Shown here one piece after another: positions 18,548 to 29,939 of a stretch of DNA of 64,000 nucleotides. The position numbers were made by a program, and so were the translations under genes. Location of the stretch: NCBI RefSeq assembly GCF_946151055.1, contig NZ_CAMGYZ010000021.1, positions 1-64,000 on the forward strand, in the 5' to 3' direction. The number at the start of each line of letters is the position of its first letter. Positions within the stretch are counted from its first letter, which is position 1. A model generated the notes under the pieces. The model saw nothing but the letters and a program-made list of their open reading frames with translations. It did not search any database and had not been told where the DNA came from. Source of the DNA: Bacillus sp. Marseille-Q3570. GTDB taxonomy: Bacteria > Bacillota > Bacilli > Bacillales > Fictibacillaceae.

Positions 18548-19581
18548 TGCAGGAAAAAGATGAAATCATATTAGGAATAGAAACAAGCTGTGACGAGACA
18601 GCTGCGGCCATTGTAAAAAACGGTACAGAGCTGCTTTCGAACGTCGTCGCTTCTCAAATTGAAAGCCATAAGCGGTTCGGCGGTGTCGTACCGGAAATTG
18701 CGTCCCGTCACCATGTTGAACAGATCACGATTGTCATCGAAGAAGCGATGAAAGAAGCGGGCATCGGTTTTGAGGATTTGTCTGCAATCGCTGTGACGGA
18801 AGGGCCTGGTTTGGTCGGTGCCTTGTTGATCGGAGTCAATTCAGCGAAAGCCCTTGCCTTAGCACATGGTATTCCACTTGTAGCGGTCCATCATATCGCA
18901 GGTCATATTTACGCGAACCGCTTGCAGGAACCAATGGAAGAGTTCCCGTTGCTGGCGCTGGTCGTTTCGGGTGGTCACACGGAATTGATTTTGATGCAGG
19001 AGCATGGAACCTATGAGATTATCGGGGAAACCCGTGATGACGCTGCCGGTGAGGCGTATGACAAGGTTGCTCGTACATTGATGCTTCCGTATCCGGGTGG
19101 TCCGCATATCGATAATATGGCAGCAGAAGGCTCACCGGTGCTCGATTTGCCACGCGCTTGGCTTGAAGCAGATTCGTTCGACTTCAGCTTCAGCGGTCTG
19201 AAATCTGCGGTGATCAACACGCTACACAATGCATCCCAACGTGGGGAAGAGATCAATCCGAATGATCTTGCCGCAAGCTTCCAGGAGAGTGTCATCGACG
19301 TCCTTGTTGAGAAGACTTTTCGGGCTGCCAAGGAGTATGGCGTGAAGCAGGTTGTCGTAGCAGGTGGAGTAGCAGCGAATAGAGGATTGAGGGAACGATT
19401 GACTGGACGGTTTGCTGAGACAGGGGTCCGGTTGTCGATTCCGCCGTTGTGGTTATGTACCGATAATGCAGCAATGATTGCCGCAGCAGGCTCGATCGAG
19501 TATCAAAAAGGAAAACGCGCCGATATGAAGCTCAATGGTAACCCGGGCTTGGAACTTGGGGACGGTTCTCATGCTTCCTGA
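18547..19581 (+). CDS. tsaD: tRNA N6-adenosine threonylcarbamoyltransferase TsaD
   Basis: A 344-residue catalytic subunit of t6A synthesis that transfers the threonylcarbamoyl group to A37. Visible signatures are [20 protein letters not shown] and [11 protein letters not shown] (metal-binding histidines), VSGGHTEL and [16 protein letters not shown] 18547 follows GGTGA. The last seven residues (GDGSHAS) and the stop codon are encoded by the first unit of an interspersed repeat that continues downstream, so the natural C-terminus has been replaced or extended by repeat DNA. Confidence 0.95.
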   Translation: MQEKDEIILGIETSCDETAAAIVKNGTELLSNVVASQIESHKRFGGVVPEIASRHHVEQITIVIEEAMKEAGIGFEDLSAIAVTEGPGLVGALLIGVNSAKALALAHGIPLVAVHHIAGHIYANRLQEPMEEFPLLALVVSGGHTELILMQEHGTYEIIGETRDDAAGEAYDKVARTLMLPYPGGPHIDNMAAEGSPVLDLPRAWLEADSFDFSFSGLKSAVINTLHNASQRGEEINPNDLAASFQESVIDVLVEKTFRAAKEYGVKQVVVAGGVAANRGLRERLTGRFAETGVRLSIPPLWLCTDNAAMIAAAGSIEYQKGKRADMKLNGNPGLELGDGSHAS

Positions 19582-19671
19582 GCATAAGGACCGTTTTTTT
19601 GTTGGGGACGGTTCTTGTGCTTCCTGGCTTTAGTGGGGACGGTTCTCATGCTTCCTGAACATGAGGACCGT
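19558..19671 (+). repeat. Three tandem GGGGACGGTTCT-type repeats, the first in the tsaD 3' end
   Basis: Units begin with GGGGACGGTTCT at 19558, 19604 and 19635, and continue (C/G)(A/T)TGCTTCCTG...GGACCGT. Each can fold as a hairpin (ACGGT...ACCGT). The first is followed by TTTTTTT and can act as the terminator for the thiL-tsaD operon. Such GGGGACGGTTCT elements are common in Bacillaceae intergenic DNA. The first copy supplies the tsaD stop codon. Confidence 0.8.
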
Positions 19672-19874
19672 AGATTGTCGAAAAAGGAAAGCGGACTATA
19701 GTCGCTTTCCACCCGAACAATGTCTTTTTGAAGCTGAGGGATTTTGTTGCTTTGAGGCTGAGATGCAAGATTCCTTCCGTTTTTCAGCTGATTTCGCCTT
19801 GTGAAAATAATTAATATACGTTCCTCGACATATCTATGTTGCTTATTTAAGTCGCTGATCATCTGGCGATGCGA

Positions 19875-20378
19875 TTATCCCCAATTGTTGTGGATAAGAA
19901 CAGCATCAACATCCAAATTAGCTTATGTCGATCATTCATCATAAATCGACAAAATGTATTATCTATCAATAATTTTAAAGGTGAATCTCAAGAAATCAAA
20001 AAAGAGAATAATGTCTTTTTAACCATCCTTACACAATTATTGAATAAGCCTCATTGAGTTGAAGAAACCCCAACAAGCCAGTGATTCAGTAGTCTCTGTC
20101 AATGGTTTATCTTTGAGTGGATGAACCCGAAGCATTCAAAAAAACAAAAAAATCACAAATAGTCGAATAGCGTCGAAACGAAGTGTGGAAAACTTTTATC
20201 CACAAGTTGTGAACAATGTGGATAACAACTTGAGACCGAAAGAAAATAAGCTCTTGTGGATGTGAATAATTTTTCGTGGATAAATCAAGGGTTTTGTGTG
20301 GATATTGTGGAAAAATCGACAATTAAACAAAAGAATTGCTACTGTGACTGTGTATAACTCTGTGGATTATGTGTATAT
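19875..20378. promoter_or_regulatory. DnaA-box cluster between tsaD and ydiF
   Basis: Perfect DnaA boxes (TTATCCACA or its complement TGTGGATAA) occur at 19889-19897, 20196-20204 and 20217-20225. One-base variants are TTATCCCCA 19875, TGTGGAAAA 20184 and 20306, CGTGGATAA 20275, TGTGGATAT 20297 and TGTGTATAA 20349; two-base variants are TGTGGATGT 20255 and TGTGGATTA 20361. About ten lie within 200 bp in AT-rich DNA. No dnaA or dnaN is adjacent, so this is not oriC. DnaA clusters outside oriC modulate initiation or local transcription, and I recall gcp(tsaD)-ydiF as one of those mapped in B. subtilis. No gene is supported in 19672-20445. Confidence 0.8.
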
Positions 20379-20397
20379 GTTGATTATTTTTGTCAGA

Positions 20398-20435
20398 TAA
20401 AAAAGAATGAAGACTCAATGAGCCATTCATTCTTA
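20398..20435 (-). terminator. ydiF terminator
   Basis: On the minus strand AAGAATGA pairs with TCATTCTT, followed by TTTTTT, just after the ydiF stop. Confidence 0.8.
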
Positions 20436-20445
20436 GCTACCCCTC

Positions 20446-22377
<1,932 letters not shown>

Positions 22378-22435
22378 GTTTGTTCACCTCAGTAGTTGAG
22401 GTTCAAAGGTCAACGAATGATAAACGGCGAATTTC

Positions 22436-22481
22436 CGACGCGCAGGACGCGCTAGTACTGCCGTTGTCACAGGAAGTGACG
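22436..22481 (+). repeat. Paired-hairpin interspersed repeat, copy B
   Basis: This 46-bp unit contains hairpins GCGC-AGGAC-GCGC and GTCAC-AGGAA-GTGAC. It matches copy A at 103-148 (opposite orientation) at about 40 of 46 positions, with stem-preserving changes. It lies between the divergent ydiF and moaC genes, with the GGA loops on the moaC sense strand. The surrounding 22378-22719 has no gene and no clear promoter that I can support. Confidence 0.75.
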
Positions 22482-22719
22482 TTTTTAGGGAGTGATCGTT
22501 ACTCGGTTTTACCGGTCCTCAAAACCATCGTGCCTTGAACTTCTTGTTTCTAATTCGTTGATAGCATAATGAAACCTTTGAACAGCTACTATTAGTGTAG
22601 CTTATCTTAGAAAGTTCAGGCAACCAAACAATATTCAAGGATTTGTGATAATTTCCCTTATTTGATGTCTTACTTTTTTATAAAAAAGGGTGTATAGTCT
22701 CTGTTAGGGTGGTGATTCT

Positions 22720-23199
22720 GTGGGCGATTTCACGCATTTCAATGATCAGGGCCGCGCTAGGATGGTCGATATTTCAGAAAAAGAAGAAACAGTCCGGGCG
22801 GCAAGAGTACGAAGCAGCGTCCAGGTGACTGAAGAAATTTACAACGCTATCCAGGGTGGTAAGATTAAAAAAGGCGATGTCTTGTCAGTAGCCCAGGTTG
22901 CTGGGATCATGGCCGCCAAAAAGACGCCTGATATCGTTCCGATGTGTCACCCATTGCCGTTGAAAGCTGTAGATGTATCGTTTGACTGGAAAATCGACGA
23001 CAGCTATGAACTGCTCATCGATGTGATGGTCAAGACGAAAGGGAACACAGGTGTGGAGATGGAAGCTTTGACAGCCGCATCCGCCGTCGCCCTGACGGTG
23101 TACGACATGTGTAAAGCAATCGATAAAGGGATGGTGATCGGACCGACTTACCTGCTAGAAAAGACAGGTGGTAAAAGCGGCGATTATCGTAAAGGATAA
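22720..23199 (+). CDS. moaC: Cyclic pyranopterin monophosphate synthase (molybdenum cofactor)
   Basis: A 159-residue MoaC enzyme that, after MoaA, forms cyclic pyranopterin monophosphate. Signatures are [18 protein letters not shown], the [11 protein letters not shown] catalytic block, [27 protein letters not shown] and the C-terminal [10 protein letters not shown]. The start is GTG, preceded by AGGGTGGTGAT. It is followed by rex, as in B. subtilis. Confidence 0.95.
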   Translation: MGDFTHFNDQGRARMVDISEKEETVRAARVRSSVQVTEEIYNAIQGGKIKKGDVLSVAQVAGIMAAKKTPDIVPMCHPLPLKAVDVSFDWKIDDSYELLIDVMVKTKGNTGVEMEALTAASAVALTVYDMCKAIDKGMVIGPTYLLEKTGGKSGDYRKG

Positions 23200-23254
23200 A
23201 ACATAGATCAAACAATAGATTCAGTTGTGTTCTGATAATGAATGGAGGGGTCCG

Positions 23255-23893
23255 ATGAGCGTTGAAGATCAAAAAATTCCGCAAGCTACAGCAAAACGTC
23301 TGCCATTGTACTATCGGTTTTTAAAAAATCTTTCTTCATCAGGTAAACTTCGTGTATCCTCTTCTGAACTTAGTGAAGCTGTGAAAGTGGACTCTGCCAC
23401 AATAAGAAGGGATTTTTCCTATTTTGGAGCACTAGGTAAGAAGGGTTATGGATACAATGTCAATTATCTGCTGACGTTTTTCAGAAAAACACTTGATCAA
23501 GATGAAGTGACAAAGGTCATGTTGATCGGGATAGGAAACTTGGGGACAGCGCTATTGCATTATAACTTCTTGAAAAATGACAACACGCGCATCGAGTTGG
23601 CTTTTGATGTTGATGAAAAGAAGGTAGGTACAGATATCAGTGGTGTACCGATCCATCATTTGGATGAATTGAAGAATTTCGCTGATGCTGATGTATCTGT
23701 CGCTATCTTGACTGTTCCTGCTAACAACGCACAGGCTGTAGCAGATCAATTGGTGGAAATCGGGGTCAAAGGGATCCTGAACTTTACACCAGCACGGTTG
23801 ACCGTACCCGAACACGTACGTATTCATCACATAGATCTTGCAGTCGAGCTGCAATCGTTGATTTATTTCTTAAAACATTACCCGTTGGATTAA
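23255..23893 (+). CDS. rex: Redox-sensing transcriptional repressor Rex
   Basis: A 212-residue repressor that releases DNA when the NADH/NAD ratio rises, derepressing fermentation and respiratory genes. The N-terminal winged helix contains [24 protein letters not shown], followed by the Rossmann motif [14 protein letters not shown] and the FDVDEKKVG segment; a C-terminal helix ([11 protein letters not shown]) mediates domain swapping. ATG 23255 is preceded by GGAGGGG; the longer frame from 23225 lacks a site. Confidence 0.96.
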   Translation: MSVEDQKIPQATAKRLPLYYRFLKNLSSSGKLRVSSSELSEAVKVDSATIRRDFSYFGALGKKGYGYNVNYLLTFFRKTLDQDEVTKVMLIGIGNLGTALLHYNFLKNDNTRIELAFDVDEKKVGTDISGVPIHHLDELKNFADADVSVAILTVPANNAQAVADQLVEIGVKGILNFTPARLTVPEHVRIHHIDLAVELQSLIYFLKHYPLD

Positions 23894-23927
23894 TTTGTCC
23901 ATCCATTTTTTGAGGGAGGTGACCAGG

Positions 23928-24125
23928 ATGCTTGGTCCAGGAAGTTGGATAATAATCGGAGTTGTAGCACTATTGATTTTCGGTCCTAAGAAGTTGCCTG
24001 AGCTTGGAAGAGCGGCAGGAAAAACGTTGAAAGAGTTCAAGAACGCAACAAGCGGGCTCGTAGAAGACGATGATGATAAAAAGAAAGAAAAGAAGAACAC
24101 TCAAACGAAAACAGATGAGGAATAG
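23928..24125 (+). CDS. tatA: Sec-independent protein translocase subunit TatA
   Basis: A 65-residue protein with a short N-terminal membrane helix ([20 protein letters not shown]), the [15 protein letters not shown] hinge and amphipathic helix, then a charged tail. It forms the pore element of a minimal TatA-TatC translocase of the type in Bacillus that exports folded proteins. ATG 23928 follows GGGAGGTGA. It is paired with tatC 18 bp downstream. Confidence 0.94.
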   Translation: MLGPGSWIIIGVVALLIFGPKKLPELGRAAGKTLKEFKNATSGLVEDDDDKKKEKKNTQTKTDEE

Positions 24126-24143
24126 ATAGGAAGGTAGTTTTGT

Positions 24144-24899
24144 ATGACGGAAAAACAAATGACACTTCAAAATCATATTGAAGAACTGCGCAAAAGGGTT
24201 TTTATCGTCATACTTGTTTTTGTAGTAGCGTTCATTGCAGGATTCTTCCTCGCGATGCCGCTTATACAATATTTGCAGCAAACCCCGGAGGCGGCTGGAT
24301 TAGAGTTGAATGTATTCAATCTGACAGACCCTTTGCGGGTATTCATGGATTTCGCCTTTCTGATCGCGTTATTGATCACTTCACCGATTGCGTTTTATCA
24401 GCTGTGGGCGTTTGTAAGCCCTGGTTTGTTTGAAAAAGAGCGGAAGGCGACGCTGATGTACATTCCGCTTACATTTTTGTTATTTATCGCGGGATTATCC
24501 TTTTCCTACTTCATTTTGTTTCCGTTCGTCATCGATTTCATGAATGGTCTGGCTGATCTTTTGGGAGTTGAAGAAGAGTATGGAATCAATGAGTACTTTC
24601 ATTTCTTGTTCAGGCTGACGCTGCCATTCGGGATTCTGTTCCAGTTCCCGGTCGTGATCATGTTTTTGACGCGGTTAGGGCTGGTGACGCCTGCAGTACT
24701 CCGTAAAATACGTAAGTACTCCTATTTTGTCTTGCTCGTGGTAGCAGGGCTGATCACACCGCCAGAGCTCATTTCACATCTGATGGTGACAGTACCGTTG
24801 ATCCTGTTATACGAAATCAGCATCCTGATCTCCGGATTCGCCTATCGGAAAGCGATGAGGACAGCAGCAAAAGCTGAAGAGGAAGAAGACAGTGCATGA
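24144..24899 (+). CDS. tatC: Sec-independent protein translocase subunit TatC
   Basis: A 251-residue membrane protein with six predicted helices, the receptor for twin-arginine signal peptides. The N-terminal LQNHIEELRKRVFIV and the first-loop FNLTDPLRVFMDFAF are conserved TatC features, and FxxPxxxxQLWAFVSPGLFEKERK follows. It forms a TatAyCy-like pair with tatA. A hairpin with T-run follows at 24906-24937. Confidence 0.95.
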   Translation: MTEKQMTLQNHIEELRKRVFIVILVFVVAFIAGFFLAMPLIQYLQQTPEAAGLELNVFNLTDPLRVFMDFAFLIALLITSPIAFYQLWAFVSPGLFEKERKATLMYIPLTFLLFIAGLSFSYFILFPFVIDFMNGLADLLGVEEEYGINEYFHFLFRLTLPFGILFQFPVVIMFLTRLGLVTPAVLRKIRKYSYFVLLVVAGLITPPELISHLMVTVPLILLYEISILISGFAYRKAMRTAAKAEEEEDSA

Positions 24900-24905
24900 T
24901 TATGA

Positions 24906-24937
24906 AAGTGATCGCCTCAGGGTGGTCGCTTTTTTTA
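24906..24937 (+). terminator. tatC terminator
   Basis: AGTGATCGCC pairs with GGTGGTCGCT (including G-T pairs) around TCAG and is followed by seven T. Confidence 0.75.
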
Positions 24938-25038
24938 GTGGGAAGGAGAGTGAACAGATTATTTGGAAAAGTGAACAGAATAAGTCCAAGCTCGCTCTGA
25001 TGTGGACACTCACCCTTCGAAAACTCAATCCCCAATAT

Positions 25039-25065
25039 CAAAAAAGGACTGCGGCTGCAGTCCTT
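25039..25065 (-). terminator. ydiL-ydiK terminator
   Basis: GGACTGC/GCAGTCC stem with a GGCT/AGCC loop; the minus strand continues with TTTTTT. It ends the two-gene minus-strand operon. Confidence 0.85.
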
Positions 25066-25066
25066 C

Positions 25067-25270
25067 TCATTTCTTCTTCATTTTATTTATCTTTCTCCGT
25101 AACTCGATCATCCGGTATGCATTGAAGAAGTCGTATGCTGCGAGGGCCATGTTGATAAGCGGCCAGAACGACCATACCCCGTATTCTCCTGCATAGAAGA
25201 TCGCTAAATACGTAAAGATCACGCCTAAGATGAAATAGGCAAAGATCCAAAATGTCGGTGAAAATCTCAT
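25067..25270 (-). CDS. ydiK: Small membrane protein, YdiK family
   Basis: A 67-residue protein with two predicted membrane helices (about 7-27 and 33-50) and a very basic C-terminal tail (RRKINKMKKK). Position between ydiL and tatC, size and topology match the YdiK/DUF4305 family, whose function is unknown. Its ATG overlaps the ydiL stop in ATGA, so the two are translated together. Confidence 0.8.
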   Translation of the reverse strand: MRFSPTFWIFAYFILGVIFTYLAIFYAGEYGVWSFWPLINMALAAYDFFNAYRMIELRRKINKMKKK

Positions 25271-25980
25271 AGTAAGCCTCCAAGGATAAGTTGAGTGCTC
25301 TGTAGTTGTTTTTCAAGCTCTTGTATTTCGTCGCGGAAGACCACTTGTACAAGCATGACCGAGGTGTTGACGGCAACATGGGCCACAATCGGTACGATCA
25401 AGCGCTTCGTTTTCACATATAAAAAGCTGAAAGTGAACCCAAGCGCGGCATACACGAGCAGATGAGTGAAGTCCCGATGGACGACAGCGAATATAAGAGA
25501 GCTGATTGAAGCAGCTATGATGAAATTCGTTCGTTTATAGATTGTGCCAAATATGACTTTCCGAAACACGATTTCTTCAAGGATCGGACCAATGACAGAA
25601 ACCACAAGAATCAATAACGGAACCGATAATGTCAAATCGACGATCATTTCCGTGTTCTTTGAACCAGGTTCCACTCCGAAAACCTGCATTTCAATCGTAG
25701 CTGCGATGATTTGTGCAATGAAGACCATTGGGACACCAAGTAATGCCCAGCCGATCGTCTGTGGAATCGTGGCCCGCTCATCCCGGTACATCGGATTTTT
25801 GATATCCGGTATCAACATGATCAGGATGATGATCAGGCCGATGGAAAAACTGATGACGTTCCACAGTCCGGGAATCTTTTCCCTTGGAACATCTAATGAG
25901 AGTAAAAGCTGACCCCCAACGATTCCAGAAAGCAGCATCAATATATATATGATTAGGATCCATGCATATCGTTTGTTCAA
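25267..25980 (-). CDS. ydiL: CPBP family intramembrane metalloprotease (YdiL-like)
   Basis: A polytopic membrane protein of about 237 residues with the CPBP/ABI motifs EEIVFRKVIFG, FAVVHRD and a C-terminal HVAVNTSVM, which supply the glutamate and histidines of the presumed active site. Members process membrane proteins or confer bacteriocin self-immunity; this one's substrate is unknown. TTG 25980 is preferred because GAGGAG lies 6 nt before it; ATG 25998 lacks a site. The ydiK-ydiL pair next to groESL is conserved in Bacillus. Confidence 0.85.
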   Translation of the reverse strand: MNKRYAWILIIYILMLLSGIVGGQLLLSLDVPREKIPGLWNVISFSIGLIIILIMLIPDIKNPMYRDERATIPQTIGWALLGVPMVFIAQIIAATIEMQVFGVEPGSKNTEMIVDLTLSVPLLILVVSVIGPILEEIVFRKVIFGTIYKRTNFIIAASISSLIFAVVHRDFTHLLVYAALGFTFSFLYVKTKRLIVPIVAHVAVNTSVMLVQVVFRDEIQELEKQLQSTQLILGGLL

Positions 25981-26104
25981 ACTTTTCTCCTCTTTCATTC
26001 GAGATTTCTCGTTGACTCAATGCCCCATTTTAACATAGATTCTTCTGAAATTCCTTTCTCATGAATTCAACTGAAAATGATTTTAGAAAATTTCATCTTT
26101 CTAC

Positions 26105-26171
26105 TTGCAAAAAAAATGAAGATTGATTAATATTAAAACTGGAATTAGCACTCACTTGTTAAGAGTGCTAA
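26105..26171 (+). promoter_or_regulatory. groESL promoter and CIRCE operator
   Basis: The promoter is TTGCAA (26105-26110), 17 bp and TAATAT (26128-26133). The CIRCE operator TTAGCACTC-N9-GAGTGCTAA occupies 26145-26171 and is perfect. HrcA binds CIRCE to repress the chaperonin operon until heat or misfolding titrates GroEL. hrcA is not in this window. Confidence 0.95.
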
Positions 26172-26207
26172 TAATTAAAAATTTTATCCTTGAGGAGGGT
26201 GTTTCAC

Positions 26208-26492
26208 TTGTTAAAGCCGTTAGGTGATCGTATTATCGTTGAGCTTGTAGAAGGCGAAGAAACAACTGCGAGCGGAATCGTACTTCCAGACTCAGCAAAG
26301 GAAAAGCCGCAAGAAGGTAAAATCGTTGCAGTAGGTACAGGCCGAGTAACAGATAATGGAGAGAAAGTTGCGCTTGAAGTGACTGAAGGAGATACTGTTA
26401 TCTATTCCAAATACGCTGGTACTGAAGTGAAATATCAAGGTAAAGAATACTTAATCCTTCGTGAATCTGACGTATTGGCTGTTGTTGGGTAA
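26208..26492 (+). CDS. groES: Co-chaperonin GroES
   Basis: A 94-residue 10-kDa chaperonin that caps the GroEL ring. The N-terminal [14 protein letters not shown] and mobile-loop segment [21 protein letters not shown] are diagnostic. The start is TTG 26208, with GAGGAGGGTG 6 nt upstream; the longer frame from 26190 would begin before the ribosome site. It is followed 67 bp later by groEL. Confidence 0.97.
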   Translation: MLKPLGDRIIVELVEGEETTASGIVLPDSAKEKPQEGKIVAVGTGRVTDNGEKVALEVTEGDTVIYSKYAGTEVKYQGKEYLILRESDVLAVVG

Positions 26493-26535
26493 ACGTTGAC
26501 AGTAAGTTGTGAATAGGGGTAATCCCTACATATAA

Positions 26536-28203
<1,668 letters not shown>

Positions 28204-28236
28204 CGCCACCCAAACAACCTTATAGCTACAAGGTCT

Positions 28237-28268
28237 AAAAGGTCACAGGTTATCCTGTGACCTTTTTT
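28237..28268 (+). terminator. groESL terminator (possibly bidirectional)
   Basis: AAAAGGTCACAGG pairs with CCTGTGACCTTTTTT around TTAT. A-rich and T-rich flanks on both sides could also end the convergent levB transcript. Confidence 0.93.
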
Positions 28269-28305
28269 ACGTTTCGTTAGTGACATAAAAGCCTACGCTA
28301 TAATC

Positions 28306-29853
28306 CTAATCATAAATGGAGTGAAAGTGTTTTATTTCTATATTTTCAAAAGTTGCGGGACCGCCTTCAGAATAAAGTGTTATGTTCTTATCCTTTAGTG
28401 GAGGGAAGACCTGATTGGAGTGGACCACTTTACCGTCGTCAATAAATACTTCAACACTTGTTTTGTCTACAAGGATCTTTAAGTGAACCTTTTTTTGACT
28501 TGCATCAAAAGGAGCAATACTTTCGATATACTTACCACTTTCATCTGGCTGGTTTGTTGACTTTCGATTGACATAAGAGTATTGGCCTTTTGGCGAGAGA
28601 CCGACGTCCACATGACGCGTTTTGTCGGTTGATTCCCGAAGGCGCAACCCTACGTTCCCGATCTTCGACCAGGATATCTCCGCTTCGATCTGGTAAGCCG
28701 TACCAGTTGCCCCAATTGTTTTTGAGCCGTCGACCTCGATTTGTTGATAAGAATCTGAGGAATCTGTTAATTGATTTAGTTTTTCTACCGGCTGGGAACC
28801 CAAGTAATAGGAGTCCTCATCACTTTTCTTCAATTCTATTTTTCGAACAATGGAATCCAATCCGTTAAAGTTTTCCTTGAGGGTAGGGCTATGGTCTGCG
28901 TATGCCCAATTGTTCATCCAAGCTAAAGCATATCGGTGGCTGAGCTGATTATCGCTTGTCCCATCTTCAAACGTAACGCCGCCGTACCAATCGAAACCGT
29001 AATCAAGCCATTCGGGCTCTTCGTGGTCGGGGATAAATTCAGTACCGTTGTAATGACCGACCCAGTAAGCATAAGTATTCGGCTTACCGATCGACTTCCC
29101 ATTGGCACTTACGCCCAACACCCATTTCACTGTTCCGTCCTTTGCCCGCATCTTATACAAGTCCGGACATTCTACGAGCCCAATATCTTTTGTCTGAAAT
29201 CCACTGGTGTAATTCCATTCTTTTAGGTTTTTCGATTCATAAAAACCAATTTTTGTTCCTTCGGCCATGAGCATGACCCATTTCTGTTCTCGGTCATTCC
29301 AGATAACTTTAGGATCTCTGAAATCTTCAGCTCCTGGGTTGGACATTACCGGATGGTCACTATAGGAGCTAAACGTTTGGCCTCTATCCGTACTATACCA
29401 GAGATACTGTTCCTGCTGTCCATTTGCAGATGGCTGGGTAACGAGTGCCACTACGGCTTCTTCTCCAAACCCGGCTGTATTATTCTTGTCTACCACAACA
29501 GAACCTGACCACGGATCCCCGTTTTCATTCGTGTATTTAGGAATAGCCACCCCCTCATCCTTCCAATGGACTAAATCTTTAGAGGTCGCATGACGCCACT
29601 CTGTCCCGTTGCCTTCGGGATAGTCTCCGTTATAAAGATAATAGTAGTGATATTCCCCATCCAGATAGATTGGTTTTTGCGGGTCATTCTTCCAGTTATC
29701 CGGAGCTGTAAAATGATAGTCTGCACGATACGTTTCCTTATCTGGCGGTACTTTTTCCTTATGGTCTTGTCGTATAAAGATTAAAAATAAGCCTATGATC
29801 AAGAAAAAGAGAAGTGAGACAACAAGCCATTTTCTTTGATTCTGCTTCAACAT
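28306..29853 (-). CDS. levB: Glycoside hydrolase family 32, endolevanase (LevB-like)
   Basis: A 515-residue GH32 enzyme with an N-terminal membrane anchor (WLVVSLLFFLIIGLFLIFI). It keeps a nucleophile in a degenerate NDP motif (WKNDPQKP), RDP in EDFRDPKVIW and the acid/base glutamate in VECPDLYKM, then the C-terminal beta-sandwich (KILVDKTSVEVFIDDG). The replacement of NDPNG by NDPQK, the length and the position directly after sacB match LevB of B. subtilis, which cuts internal levan bonds to levanbiose and related oligomers. ATG 29853 is 8 nt after GGTGA; a GTG at 29865 overlaps that site. Confidence 0.88.
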   Translation of the reverse strand: MLKQNQRKWLVVSLLFFLIIGLFLIFIRQDHKEKVPPDKETYRADYHFTAPDNWKNDPQKPIYLDGEYHYYYLYNGDYPEGNGTEWRHATSKDLVHWKDEGVAIPKYTNENGDPWSGSVVVDKNNTAGFGEEAVVALVTQPSANGQQEQYLWYSTDRGQTFSSYSDHPVMSNPGAEDFRDPKVIWNDREQKWVMLMAEGTKIGFYESKNLKEWNYTSGFQTKDIGLVECPDLYKMRAKDGTVKWVLGVSANGKSIGKPNTYAYWVGHYNGTEFIPDHEEPEWLDYGFDWYGGVTFEDGTSDNQLSHRYALAWMNNWAYADHSPTLKENFNGLDSIVRKIELKKSDEDSYYLGSQPVEKLNQLTDSSDSYQQIEVDGSKTIGATGTAYQIEAEISWSKIGNVGLRLRESTDKTRHVDVGLSPKGQYSYVNRKSTNQPDESGKYIESIAPFDASQKKVHLKILVDKTSVEVFIDDGKVVHSNQVFPPLKDKNITLYSEGGPATFENIEIKHFHSIYD

Positions 29854-29891
29854 ACATTTGTTCACCGCTTTTATAATGGGTTGATTGTAAA

Positions 29892-29932
29892 AGAAAAGAA
29901 AACGCCTAGAGAAGTCGGCATTTTCTTTTCAC
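29892..29932 (-). terminator. Hairpin between sacB and levB
   Basis: On the minus strand AAAAGAAAATGCC pairs with GGCGTTTTCTTTT, with a T-rich end. It probably reduces levB transcription relative to sacB, or protects the sacB message 3' end. Confidence 0.65.
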
Positions 29933-29939
29933 CCTAAAG

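Noticed and set aside
19869-20057. 62-codon frame beside the DnaA boxes
   Set aside because: AT-rich, no ribosome site, and begins in the DnaA-box region; better explained as non-coding.
20184-20378. Chromosomal origin of replication
   Set aside because: DnaA boxes are dense, but no dnaA, dnaN, rpmH or other origin-linked genes flank the region.
28237-28268. Third copy of the GGA-loop hairpin repeat
   Set aside because: It shares GTCACAGG only because it is a perfect terminator stem; the loop is TTAT and the flanks do not match.
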